64,000 nucleotides of DNA from Deltaproteobacteria bacterium IMCC39146 (GTDB taxonomy: Bacteria > Desulfobacterota > Desulfuromonadia > Desulfuromonadales > BM103): contig JARUHP010000011.1 in assembly GCA_030005635.1 (NCBI GenBank), positions 58,043 through 122,042 on the forward strand, read 5' to 3'. The position numbers and the translations under genes are program-made. Under the pieces are notes generated by a model, which was not told the origin of the DNA, searched no databases, and saw only the letters and a list, made by a program, of their open reading frames with translations. Shown piece by piece: positions 17,686 through 27,600 of this stretch (positions are counted from its first letter, which is position 1; every line of letters starts with the position of its first letter).

Positions 17686-20600
17686 TGAACGGTGCCATTC
17701 GCTGGATGGCGGAGAATCACGTCGCCGCCAACCTTTTGATGTTGGTGTTGATCGTCGGAGGATTGATCCTTGGCTTCAGCATCAAACAGGAAGTCTTCCC
17801 GGATATTACGCTTGACCGTATTATGGTGAGCGTCGCATACCCTGGTGCCGGTCCTGAAGAAGTTGAAGAGGGGGTTATTCTCAAAATTGAGGAAAACCTG
17901 ACCGGGGTTGACGGCATCAAGCAGATTAAATCTGTGGCTGCTGAAGGTTACGGGAGCGTCATCGCAGAAGTCACAACTGACGCTGACATCGACCTGGTGC
18001 TGCAAGACATCAAGAGTGAGGTCGACCGGATCACGACCTTTCCGAAGGAATCTGAACAGCCGGTGGTTAGCAAACTGCTGAATCGGCGCGAAGTCATTTC
18101 CGTGGTTGTCTTTGGTACTCTGCCGGAGCGCAGCTTGCGAGAGTTGGCAGAACAGGTCCGGGATGAACTACTGCTGGAACCGGGCATCACCCAGGTTGAT
18201 TTGAGTGGTGTGCGACCCTATGAAATTTCTGTTGAGATTGACGAGATCAACCTGCGCCGCTACGGCCTAACCTTTGATCAGGTGGCCCAAAGAATTCGCC
18301 AGGCGTCTGTCGATCTTCCCGGCGGAACGATCAAAGCTGCTTCGGGTGAGATTCTCATCAGGACCAAGGAACGCCGCTATGTGGGACATGAGTATGCCAG
18401 TATCGTCGTCCTGACAACGACCGATGGTACGGAGATCACCCTCGGAGACATTGCAACCATCCAGGATGGCTTCGAGGAGACGGATCAGTTCGGGCTCTTC
18501 GATGGTCAGCCCGCTGCCATGGCCAAGGTTTACCGGGTCGGTGAGCAAAAGCCGACGGAAATCTCCGATACGGTTAAAAAGTTTGTCGAGACTAAACGCC
18601 TACAGCTTCCAGATTCCGTCGATCTGGCCACCTGGAACGACAACTCAGAGCTTTTTAAGAGCCGCAAGGACCTGCTGGTCAGGAATGCTTTAATCGGCCT
18701 TGTGCTAGTCTTTGTTACCCTCGGTCTTTTCCTCGAAATCCGCTTGGCTCTCTGGGTCATGCTTGGCATTCCCATCTCATTCTGCGGTGCCTTGCTCTTC
18801 ATGCCCGCGATCGATGTTTCGATCAACATGATCTCGCTCTTTGCTTTTATCATGGCACTCGGCATCGTGGTTGATGACGCGATTGTCGTTGGTGAAAATA
18901 TTTATGAGCATCGACAGTCAGGCAAGTCCTACCTACAAGCCTCCATTGATGGCACGATCGAGGTTGCTCAGCCAGTCATCTTTGCAATCCTGACTTCGGT
19001 AACAGCCTTTTTGCCCCTGCTCTTCACCACGGGCATTATGGGGAAGTTCATTATGGTCATTCCGGCGATCGTTATTACGATTTTGCTGGTGTCTCTTGTC
19101 GAAGGTCTATTCATTTTGCCCGCGCATCTGGCGTTTGGTAAACCTCGCCAGGATTCGGTTGGTTTTCTGGGCTGGCTCGATAAAAACCGCAAGCGGTTTG
19201 GTAAAGCACTGCAGAAATTCATCGATGGTCCCTATCGCAAGTCTCTGACGCTTTGCCTGGAATATCGCTACACGACGATTGCCGCCGCCTGCGCGGTGCT
19301 GCTGTTGGCCGGAGTTGGTCTGGTCGGTGGCGGCGTCGTCAAGTTCCGCTTTATGCCGGAGGTTGATGGTGATGTTATTCAGGTCGCTCTTGAGTTGGCA
19401 CCGGGTAGCTCTGTGGAAATGACAAGCCAGATTCAGGAGCAGATCGTTAACGCCGGCCTGGAGGTGATTGCCGAGTACGATAAGGAACGCCCAGAGGCTG
19501 ATTCATTGATGCGTCACGTCTATGCGTCGGTTGGTTCAGCGACAACGGATAGAGGTCCGGGAGGAGCAAGTTCCAGTGTCGGTGGGAACCTGGCCACGAT
19601 TGCCATGTTTCTGACTCCGAGTGAAAGGCGGGGAGTGGCGGCTACGGAAATCTCCAATCGCTGGCGCGAGCGGGTGGGAGAAATAGTCGCGGTTGAAAAG
19701 CTGACCTTCGTTTCGAACTTGATTCATCTCGGTGCCAATATCGATATTCAACTGGCTCATGAGGACTTTACCGTTTTGGATGAGGCTGCGGAACGCCTCA
19801 AAGGGCTCATTGCCACCTATCCCGGAACGGGTGATATTACCGACAATTACACTTTGGGCAAACGGGAAGTGAAAGTTCGCCTCAAGGCAGAAGCCCGCAC
19901 CCTGGGGATTACGGAAGAGGCCCTTGGTCGACAGCTTCGCGGCGCTTTTTACGGCTCTGAAGCCTTACGTCTGCAAAGGGGGCGCAATGAAGTCAAGGTA
20001 CTGGTTCGCTACCCGGAAGAGAGCCGAAGGCGGTTCTGGGATCTGGAAACCATGCGTATCCGGGTGCCGAATGGTGGCGAGATCCCTTTGGACCGGGCGG
20101 CGACCCTGGTTGAGAGTCGCGGTTTCAGTAAAATTAACCGCAGTGATCGGAAGCGCGTGATTAATGTTACGGCGACAGTTGATAGCCATACTGCCAATGC
20201 CGAAGAGGTTGTCGCTGCAATCAAAGCGAACGACCTGCCGAAACTGATGGCCGATTACCCTGGCTTGAGCTACGACATGGAAGGGGAAGACAAGAACCGG
20301 AGAGAGTCGATGGAGAGTATGTTCAAAGGCTTCAAACTGGTGTTGATCGTCATCTTCGCGTTGCTTGCGATCCCTTTTCGCAGCTACTCTCAACCGCTGC
20401 TGATTATGGTTGCGATTCCGTTTGGGATTGTCGGTGCGATTCTTGGCCATTTTATTATGGGATACGACCTGAGTATCCTGAGCATGTTTGGCATCGTTGC
20501 CTTGACCGGCGTGGTGGTCAATGATTCCTTGCTGTTGATTGACTATGTCAATCGTGTTCGGCGTAAGGGGAAGTCTTTGCTGGATGCGGTTATGGATGCA

Positions 20601-20855
20601 GGACAAAGACGTTTCCGACCGATTTTACTGACGTCTCTGACAACATTTTTCGGCCTCATGCCGATGATTCTGGAGACGAGTGTCCAGGCCCAGTTCCTGG
20701 TCCCTATGGCGATCAGCCTGGCATTCGGAATCCTCTTTGCGACAGGGATCACCCTGTTGTTGATTCCCTGTCTTTACCTGGCTCTGGAAGATGTTCGCCA
20801 ACTTTTCGGTTTGAAGCACTTTCATGCCGATCACAGTTCTGGCCCAGATGGCTAG
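17685..20855 (+). CDS. RND-family efflux permease, AcrB/HAE1-like
   Basis: A 1056-residue inner-membrane proton-driven pump with the usual two repeats: TM1 near residues 15-30, a large periplasmic loop, then a TM bundle with LGIVVDDAIVVGENIYE (proton-relay aspartates near residue 398); the second half ends with GVVVNDSLLLIDYVNRVRR. Motifs such as EVFPDITLDRIMVSVAYPGA are typical of the broader HAE1-like group found in environmental proteobacteria. The TAG stop lies within the CTAG end of a long repeat (20852), so insertion of that repeat may have set the present C-terminus. Confidence 0.93.
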   Translation: MNGAIRWMAENHVAANLLMLVLIVGGLILGFSIKQEVFPDITLDRIMVSVAYPGAGPEEVEEGVILKIEENLTGVDGIKQIKSVAAEGYGSVIAEVTTDADIDLVLQDIKSEVDRITTFPKESEQPVVSKLLNRREVISVVVFGTLPERSLRELAEQVRDELLLEPGITQVDLSGVRPYEISVEIDEINLRRYGLTFDQVAQRIRQASVDLPGGTIKAASGEILIRTKERRYVGHEYASIVVLTTTDGTEITLGDIATIQDGFEETDQFGLFDGQPAAMAKVYRVGEQKPTEISDTVKKFVETKRLQLPDSVDLATWNDNSELFKSRKDLLVRNALIGLVLVFVTLGLFLEIRLALWVMLGIPISFCGALLFMPAIDVSINMISLFAFIMALGIVVDDAIVVGENIYEHRQSGKSYLQASIDGTIEVAQPVIFAILTSVTAFLPLLFTTGIMGKFIMVIPAIVITILLVSLVEGLFILPAHLAFGKPRQDSVGFLGWLDKNRKRFGKALQKFIDGPYRKSLTLCLEYRYTTIAAACAVLLLAGVGLVGGGVVKFRFMPEVDGDVIQVALELAPGSSVEMTSQIQEQIVNAGLEVIAEYDKERPEADSLMRHVYASVGSATTDRGPGGASSSVGGNLATIAMFLTPSERRGVAATEISNRWRERVGEIVAVEKLTFVSNLIHLGANIDIQLAHEDFTVLDEAAERLKGLIATYPGTGDITDNYTLGKREVKVRLKAEARTLGITEEALGRQLRGAFYGSEALRLQRGRNEVKVLVRYPEESRRRFWDLETMRIRVPNGGEIPLDRAATLVESRGFSKINRSDRKRVINVTATVDSHTANAEEVVAAIKANDLPKLMADYPGLSYDMEGEDKNRRESMESMFKGFKLVLIVIFALLAIPFRSYSQPLLIMVAIPFGIVGAILGHFIMGYDLSILSMFGIVALTGVVVNDSLLLIDYVNRVRRKGKSLLDAVMDAGQRRFRPILLTSLTTFFGLMPMILETSVQAQFLVPMAISLAFGILFATGITLLLIPCLYLALEDVRQLFGLKHFHADHSSGPDG

Positions 20856-21019
20856 CAGCCTTTCGGGCTTACAATGAACTGGCTGTAAATTCGACTCTTT
20901 GGCCCATATTTCAGCTCCTTTTCGACCAATAGCTACAGCTATTACTCTCAAAAGAGCCAAAATCTGTTCTCAAACGGCCAATCTTTCGCTTCAGCCCTGA
21001 TAGCTCTACAGGCTGCTAG
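20852..21019. repeat. CTAG-ended long repeat, copy 2 (168 bases)
   Basis: Begins CTAGCAGCC and ends GGCTGCTAG. Its left 33 bases equal the 38-base units at 4807 and 43306 in inverted orientation (ttacaatgaactggctg). The middle has cgaccaatagctacagctat followed by ctctcaaaagag, and the right 63 bases match 46944-47006 in inverted orientation. It supplies the stop codon of the RND gene. Confidence 0.75.
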
Positions 21020-21081
21020 TGCCGTGTCAACGACAAACTGACGCATCCAGCTTGTTCTTGTCCGCAAGAATGTCCCCTTTT

Positions 21082-21112
21082 AGCGGCGGCCACCAGGCCG
21101 CCGTTGCTTTCT
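21082..21112 (+). terminator. GC-rich hairpin before the TtcA gene
   Basis: cggcggcc / ggccgccg stem with a 4-base loop, followed by TTGCTTTCT. It probably ends transcripts arriving from the efflux operon; the T-run is interrupted. Confidence 0.5.
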
Positions 21113-21213
21113 CCCCTTGAAAAGTTTAGACGTATAGCGTTAAATGCTTCGCTCATATATTAACTTGAGTGCGCAACTGTGTTGCAAAGCTCAAAAGAAG
21201 CAGGATCCCGACA

Positions 21214-21996
21214 GTGCTACTCGATAATGCCCACTTTCGCAAAGTCAAAAGACTCACCGGCAAGGCTGTTGGTGATTTCAACCTGATCGAAGATGGCGAC
21301 CGTATTGCTGTTGCTGTGTCCGGTGGTAAAGATTCCTACGCCCTGCTACATATCCTCACGCAACTACAACGCCGTGCCCCGATTAATTACGAGTTGATTG
21401 CAGTGAATGTGGATGCTGGCTTTCCTGGTTATCGCAAAGAAGTTCTGGAAGATTATCTGAGACAATGTGGTTTCCAGATGCATATGGAAACCACGAATTG
21501 CACACAGATTATCGAAGAAAAAAGACGCCCTGGTTCTTCCTACTGTGCTTTTTGTGCGCGTCTTCGTCGTGGTGTTCTCTATTTCGTGGCTGACCGACTC
21601 GGCTGCAACAAGATTGCTCTCGGCCACCACCTCGATGATTTCATCGAGACCCTGCTGCTGAATCAGTTTTATGCTGGTAAACTTGCTGCCATGAGTCCGA
21701 AGCTCTTGGCAGATAATAAACGGCATACGGTGATTCGTCCTCTGGTTTATGTGGAAGAATCCGATATAATCAAGTTAGCTCGCCAGAACGAATTTCCTGT
21801 CATTGACTGTGGTTGTCCCGTGATGGGACAAGAAGACCAGAAAAGACAGCGTATGAAGCAGCTCATTGCTGAGCTTGCAAAGGAAAATTCTTATCTTAAG
21901 AGCAGCATGATTCGTGCTTTAAGCAATGTACAACCGAGACACTTGCTGGATCTTGATCTGGTCAGGCTGATGGCGTTGGATGAGCGGGAGAGCTGA
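21214..21996 (+). CDS. ttcA: TtcA-like tRNA 2-thiolation protein
   Basis: A 260-residue ATP pyrophosphatase of the TtcA/TtuA type. It has the PP-loop SGGKDS (residues 36-41), CAFC near residue 111, GHHLDDFIETLLLNQFYAG, and a third cysteine region, DCGCPVMG, matching the Fe-S/sulfur chemistry of tRNA cytidine-32 thiolation. The start is chosen at GTG 21214, nine bases after AGGA; a GTG 15 codons upstream is possible but gives a less typical N-terminus. Substrate tRNA position is inferred from family only. A PilZ gene follows after 69 bases. Confidence 0.85.
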   Translation: MLLDNAHFRKVKRLTGKAVGDFNLIEDGDRIAVAVSGGKDSYALLHILTQLQRRAPINYELIAVNVDAGFPGYRKEVLEDYLRQCGFQMHMETTNCTQIIEEKRRPGSSYCAFCARLRRGVLYFVADRLGCNKIALGHHLDDFIETLLLNQFYAGKLAAMSPKLLADNKRHTVIRPLVYVEESDIIKLARQNEFPVIDCGCPVMGQEDQKRQRMKQLIAELAKENSYLKSSMIRALSNVQPRHLLDLDLVRLMALDERES

Positions 21997-22065
21997 TGGT
22001 GTCGATGACTGTACGGCCATTGTCATTGATTTTCATCATGCTTTGCTACAAGGGGAGGACCGATA

Positions 22066-22758
22066 TTGTTACTCGGGGGTAAGCAGTCTGAAATAAAGCA
22101 GGTTGCGGTGATCACGCGCAGTCAAAAGTTCAATAAACTGTTGACCAGCATTCTTGCCGATTGGAAGTTTTTCGCGGTTGAAGATATCTCTGCAGCAACG
22201 GTGGCTTTTGTTGAACGCGGAGTCGAACTGCCCGATCACGATGTTCAGGTCGTTTGGTTAACGCCCATGCCCCTTGAAAAGGGTGATTTTCTGACGACCC
22301 CCATCTCTCTGAGCGAACTGTATCTCCTTCTTGAAGCTCATTTCTTTCCAACACCCCGTAGAAACATCCGGGTGGTCATGGAATTGTCGGTTGAATTGAA
22401 GATTGAGAGCGAGTGGCTGGAAGGTCAGCTGGTTTCTCTTTCTGACCGTGGCGGACGCCTCACCTGTGCCAAGGAAATTCCTCGTGGTACAGAGTTGACC
22501 CTTGAAGTGAAACTGGGTGGTGAAGTTCTGAGGATTCCCTCTGAAGTGCTCTATTGTATTCCGGCGGGCGATTCGCCGAGCCGGCTACAGCCCCAGATTG
22601 GAGTTCTTTTCAAGCCGATCAATTTAGAGACGTTTGCCCTGTTAAAACGCTTTATAGAAAAAACCTGTATTGACTTTGCCTGCGCACGAGAAGGGATTTC
22701 TCCTAATGATCCTTGCCTCAGTTGGCTCGCCATACCGGTTGTTAATGGCAAGCCTTGA
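22066..22758 (+). CDS. PilZ-domain protein with degenerate receiver-like N-terminus
   Basis: A 230-residue protein. Residues 12-95 have receiver-like alternation (VAVITRSQKFNKLLTSIL, then VWLTPMPLEKGDFL) without a clear phospho-acceptor. A PilZ domain follows (RRNIRVVMELSVEL at about 98, with LSDRGGRLT). Cyclic di-GMP binding is predicted. The only start consistent with the frame is TTG, supported by a strong ribosome site (aggggaggaccgata). Convergent with the next gene, 3 bases between stop codons, and no visible terminator between them. Confidence 0.78.
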   Translation: MLLGGKQSEIKQVAVITRSQKFNKLLTSILADWKFFAVEDISAATVAFVERGVELPDHDVQVVWLTPMPLEKGDFLTTPISLSELYLLLEAHFFPTPRRNIRVVMELSVELKIESEWLEGQLVSLSDRGGRLTCAKEIPRGTELTLEVKLGGEVLRIPSEVLYCIPAGDSPSRLQPQIGVLFKPINLETFALLKRFIEKTCIDFACAREGISPNDPCLSWLAIPVVNGKP

Positions 22759-22761
22759 TTC

Positions 22762-24657
22762 TCAACTGAACATTTTCCCGAACAAGCCTTTCTTGCCCTT
22801 TTCCTTACGCATGCTCATCAGTCGTATCTCCCGCAGCGCCTCGGTGCAATGCGGATTGCATTGAATGGCCCGTTCAAAGCGGCGTAGTGCTTCCTTTTCG
22901 TTGCCCTCGTCCTTGCATATATAGCCCAGGAACAGGTGAGCAAGGCTCAACTTGGGGTTCAGCTCTGTCGCCCGTAGCAGGTTTTTGCGGGTGTTGATGA
23001 TGACAGCTGTTGCCTTGGCGTTGGATTTGTAAGCTGACCATGTCTGGTACATCAGGTATTCAGCTTCGTTTGGACTGATTTCCAGAGCTTCGGCAAAAAC
23101 CTTTTGTGCCTTGTCATATTTTTTAACTCTAAAGAGGACGAGCCCCTTCTGGAAGGCTGTTTCAGCCTGCAGAATATTTTCCAGGTTGGTGGTCGAGGAC
23201 TTTTTCACTCCCTGCCGGTCATTGAGATAACGAGCTTTTGCATTTGCGTCGCTCAGTGTTTCATGAGCGTCGCTGATACGTTGAAAGAGGGCATTAACCT
23301 TATCTTTTAAATCGGGGAGCGTATCTTGCTCAAAAAAACGATCCGGATGATATTTTTTGACCAGGTTGTAATACGATTTGCGCACTTGCTCGCGTGAGTC
23401 CGACTCACTCACACCGAGGAGCGTAAAGTAGTCCTGTTCCATCATCCAGGTGTAATCTTTCAAAAAGGATTCTCTTCGTGCTCGCGTGATCTCAGTCTCA
23501 TCACAACCTGCTTCTTCCTTTGACACTTCTGGTTCCATACGGGCAACAAGTATCCCCGTTGTCAGCAGAGCCGCGAGAAGCGGTTCCGCTTCTTTGCGAG
23601 ACAGCAGGTGCCGTTTGAGAACTTCGCTCAAAGTTTTATTGCCCTGACAACTTGCAAGTATGCCTTGCTCGTTGACCGAGAGCTGAATTTCCTGAAAACG
23701 GTAAAGAGGGTTCTCTGCCTGTTGCAGGTAATGTTCAAGGTGTGGCTCAAGAATTTTCAGGACCTGGTCTCTGTTAGCGTGGTCGCGCAAGCCCTGAAGA
23801 ATCAAATTCGCGGGAGAAAGGTCAATGCTGGTGATGCCCTTCTTGAATTCACGGGCCTGGGCAAAGCGATATTTGCCTTCCGGCCAGGAAAATGTGTCGA
23901 GGAGTTTGTCCAGAACCTGGGTACGCAGAGCGTCGTTCAGTTGGTGAGGAGTAAGCAAGCCCATTTCAATCAGAGCCATGCCGTGTCTTTGGTTTCTCTG
24001 TTTGGAGACTTCCAGCGACTCTGCAAGAGCCTCGTCGCTGAGGCGGCCGGTGCGAACGAGCATTTGACCAAGAAATTCACGAACCAGGTTTGATCGGACA
24101 AAGATAGGATAGCCGTTGCGAATATAGACAACTTTTTTCAGGTTGTTGTGTTGCAGGTGCAGGAGGCCGGTTGCGCGCAGGCTGTAAAGATTGTGTAGAA
24201 TCCGTGGAAAGGCAGTTTCCGAGAGATTTCCCTCAATGTTTAAACGGCCTGATTCAGAAGCGGTTGCCGGAGCTCCGAGCAACGCGTCAATCTTTTCGTG
24301 GAGAGTTTTTAGAGGGAAAGGTTTGAGCAGATAGTCGGTTGCTCCGTATTGCTCACGAGCATCTTGAATGTGGTCTGCCTGCTTGTAGAAAGCCGTCATC
24401 ATGATGATCGGCAGTTCGCTGGTTTTGGGGATCCCCCTCAGCTTGCGGCAGAGTTGCAAGCCATTGGTGCCGGGAAGCAGGATGTCCAGGAGAGCGAGGG
24501 AGAAGTCGTGCTTGTCCAGGTCCTCCAATGCGGTTTCCGCATCCTCAAAACTGTGCACTTCATATCCGTACAGACGCAGAGATTCGGACAGAAAACGGCG
24601 AATATTAGGATCGTCATCCACGACCAGAATATGCTTGTTGCCCCTCTCTGGAATCAT
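22762..24657 (-). CDS. Response regulator with DUF4388, J-domain and TPR modules
   Basis: A 631-residue multidomain protein. Receiver domain at residues 8-125 (HILVVDDDPNIRRFL, LLDILLPGTNGLQL with the acceptor Asp, and the Lys of LLKPFP). A DUF4388/PatA-type region follows (about 140-290, LHNLYSLRATGLLHLQ), then a J-domain with an intact HPD (YHPDRF, about residue 440), then TPR-like helices to the end. Such architectures occur in deltaproteobacterial signalling but the output is unknown. It begins just after the glnE stop codon; ATG 24657 is chosen, though TTG 24663, which overlaps the stop and has GGAG at better spacing, is plausible. Confidence 0.85.
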   Translation of the reverse strand: MIPERGNKHILVVDDDPNIRRFLSESLRLYGYEVHSFEDAETALEDLDKHDFSLALLDILLPGTNGLQLCRKLRGIPKTSELPIIMMTAFYKQADHIQDAREQYGATDYLLKPFPLKTLHEKIDALLGAPATASESGRLNIEGNLSETAFPRILHNLYSLRATGLLHLQHNNLKKVVYIRNGYPIFVRSNLVREFLGQMLVRTGRLSDEALAESLEVSKQRNQRHGMALIEMGLLTPHQLNDALRTQVLDKLLDTFSWPEGKYRFAQAREFKKGITSIDLSPANLILQGLRDHANRDQVLKILEPHLEHYLQQAENPLYRFQEIQLSVNEQGILASCQGNKTLSEVLKRHLLSRKEAEPLLAALLTTGILVARMEPEVSKEEAGCDETEITRARRESFLKDYTWMMEQDYFTLLGVSESDSREQVRKSYYNLVKKYHPDRFFEQDTLPDLKDKVNALFQRISDAHETLSDANAKARYLNDRQGVKKSSTTNLENILQAETAFQKGLVLFRVKKYDKAQKVFAEALEISPNEAEYLMYQTWSAYKSNAKATAVIINTRKNLLRATELNPKLSLAHLFLGYICKDEGNEKEALRRFERAIQCNPHCTEALREIRLMSMRKEKGKKGLFGKMFS

Positions 24658-24659
24658 AC

Positions 24660-27600
24660 TCAAGCTTTCTCCTTGCTGTTCAAGATACGTTCAAAAATAT
24701 CCCGGATGGTCTGAGTCGTTCTGGAGTACTCATCCTTGAACAACTGCTCAGGTCGACCGGTGGCATTTGAATAGCCAAGATGCCGCGCCAGCTTGGCAAG
24801 ATAGAGTGGCTCAGACGTCAATTGATTAATGGATTGGTCATGGACCAGTCGCAACTTGTTCTCGAGGCGTCTTAAAAACTTATAGCCGTTAACGAGATTC
24901 TCACAGTCTTTTTCCGAAAGCAAATCTTCGTTGCGGAGCCTTTCCAGAGCCTCCACCGTATTGCGACAGCGTAGCGACGTATTTCCCCTGCCGTGGAGCA
25001 GTTGTAAGTATTGAGCAATAAATTCAACATCAACCATGCCGCCACGCCCAGTTTTGATGTTTCGATTCTCTGCACTTTCCTGGCCGAGTTCTTTCTCCAT
25101 GCGTTGACGCAGTCGGCAGATCTCTTCTCCCAGGTTTTCCGGCAAGGGTTGCTCGTAAACAATTTCTGCCGTTAGTGCGTCGTAACTTGCTGCCAGTCCG
25201 GAGTGGCCTGCGACGACTCTGGCCTTGATTAATGCCTGGCGCTCCCATGGCGCCGCTGACCCTTTGTGGTATTCCCGATAGGCTGGCAGGGAAGAGACTA
25301 AGGGCCCCTGATTCCCTGAAGGCCTCAATCGAGTGTCTATTTCGTAGACATGCCCTTCCTGGGTCATCAGGGTCAGGACTGAAATAATGCGTTGCGCCAG
25401 ACGCACAAAATACTGCTGATTGGTCTGGGGCCTGAAGCGATCAGGATCAGTTCCTTCGACCGGCCTGGTTTTCCCCTCACCTTCATAGATGAAAATAATG
25501 TCGAGATCAGAATGATAGTTCAACTCCATGCCGCCTAGTTTTCCCATGCCGATGATCGCAAAGGTTGCCTCATGGAGGGCTTCTCCTTCCCCTTCACAGA
25601 AAGGCAGACCGTAGCGTTCTATCAGCTCTCTGCGAGCGATTTCCATCGCTTTCTGCAGACAGACCTCGGCAACCAGTGACAACTGTGTCGTGGTGTGGCC
25701 CTGCGGTGTATGGCCATAGATATCGTTGATGGCGATGCGTAGGAACTCTTCATTGCGGAACCTTCGCAGGGTGTTAAGCACTTCCTCATAGTGTGGAGCA
25801 TTGTCCAGCAATTCGGTCAGCTCACCGGCAAGGTCTTCCAGCGTCTTGATATTCTGGGCGTAGCTCCTTGAGACAAGGGTGTCGAGGACTTCCGGGTGCT
25901 GGATAAAGTTGCGTGACAGGAACTGACTGGTTGCAAAAAGCGAGACCAGAACCTTGATGATCTCGGGATTCTCTGCGAGCAGGGAATAGTAAGTGCCACG
26001 TGCCCGCCGACAGGCTTCGAGAAATTTTACCATGTTAGCCAGGGCCATTGGCGGATCCGGAGAGTGCATGACTTCCTGGAAGAGCAGCGGTGCGATGCGG
26101 TCGAGACGTCGATGCGCCCGCTCTGTCAGGTAACCCTTGGTGCCACCTTGACGCAGAACCTTGAGGCTTTCGAAGGCCGGTTCCGGTGGGCTGAAGCCTT
26201 TCTCCTCCAGGATGTCCAGGCAGAGGTCCGGGTCAGCGTTGTCATCAAAAAGAAAGGAGACCTCGGGGCTGACCTGGGATGGCAGGTCTTCTTCACTGGT
26301 ATAGAAGAGATCACGAAACACCGTCGTGACATTGTCACGGTGCTTTTGCAACACTGCCATGAACGCCCCGGTATGCGGGAAGCCACAACGTCTTGCCAAG
26401 GCTGTGAGCTCTTCCGGCCTGGTTGGCAGATTGTGTGTCTGTTGTTCATGGACCACCTGAATGCGGTGCTCTGCAGTGCGCAGAAAACGATAGGCGTCAG
26501 TCAGATTGTCCCGCTCTTCGCTGGTAATGAGCTCCGCGGCAAAGAGAAGTTGTAACGCTTTGAGGGAATTGCGTTCACGCAGCCCAGGATTTTTTCCGGC
26601 GTTGATCAGTTGCAGCGCCTGGATGAAAAATTCTATTTCGCGAATCCCGCCCTGGCCCAACTTGAGATTCAGCTCCCCCTCTTTCTCACGTGTCAGGCTG
26701 CGATCAATCTTCTGCTTCATGATCTTGATATCTTCGATCATGGCGTAGTCGAGGTGACGACGGTAGATGAAGGGTTGCAAGCGTTCCAGCAACTCTTCGC
26801 CCAGGGGCTTTGAACCGGCAACGGGGCGAGCCTTGAGCAATGCAGAGCGTTCCCAGCTCTGCCCCCAGCTCTCGTAATAAGTCTCACCAGCGGCAATGGA
26901 ATTGGCCATTTCTCCACTGTTGCCTTCCGGGCGCAGGCGCAGGTCGACGCGGAAGACAAAGCCCTCTTCGGTTGCCTGGCCGATCGCTTTACTGATCAAC
27001 TCCGATAATTTTGCAAAATATTGATGGATCGAAATGCGATTGCGTTGACCACGTACTGGGTCGCTGATGCCGGCCGTCTGACCACGGTCCGAGCTGTAGA
27101 AATAGATCAGGTCGATATCAGAAGAAAAGTTGAGCTCAAAACCACCAAACTTGCCCATGCCAAGGATAGTGAACTCGGCTTCCTGCTCAGGCTCTTGATT
27201 TTCGGCGTCGAGCAGGGGGGCACCATATTCGGCTTTGAGTTGGATGCTACAGATTTCAAAGGCTCTTTGCAGGGTCGCTGCTGCCAGAGACGAAAGCTCA
27301 TCTGTAACTTCTTCGAGCTCGGCCATGCCGCAGAGGTCGCGTCCCCCGATCCGTAGTATCTCCTGGGCTTTAAAGACGCGCAGGCCCTTTTTTAAAGCGT
27401 CTGTGTCTGCTGCGTCAGGAATTGACTGGCGAAGTTCAGCGCACATCTCTTCTTCAGTCTTTGTGCTTTTGATTTGACCTTTGCGGAACAGCCCGGAAAA
27501 AAAGCTTGCCCGGCGGCAGAGAAGTCCGGTGAGGAAAGGTGATGCTCCGAGGATGATGAGCAATTGCCTTGCTGACTCTGCATCGATCAGAGCGATCGAC

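Noticed and set aside
19965..20606. 213-codon open frame on the - strand in the RND pump gene
   Set aside because: Antisense shadow in a high-GC third-position gene; no motif.
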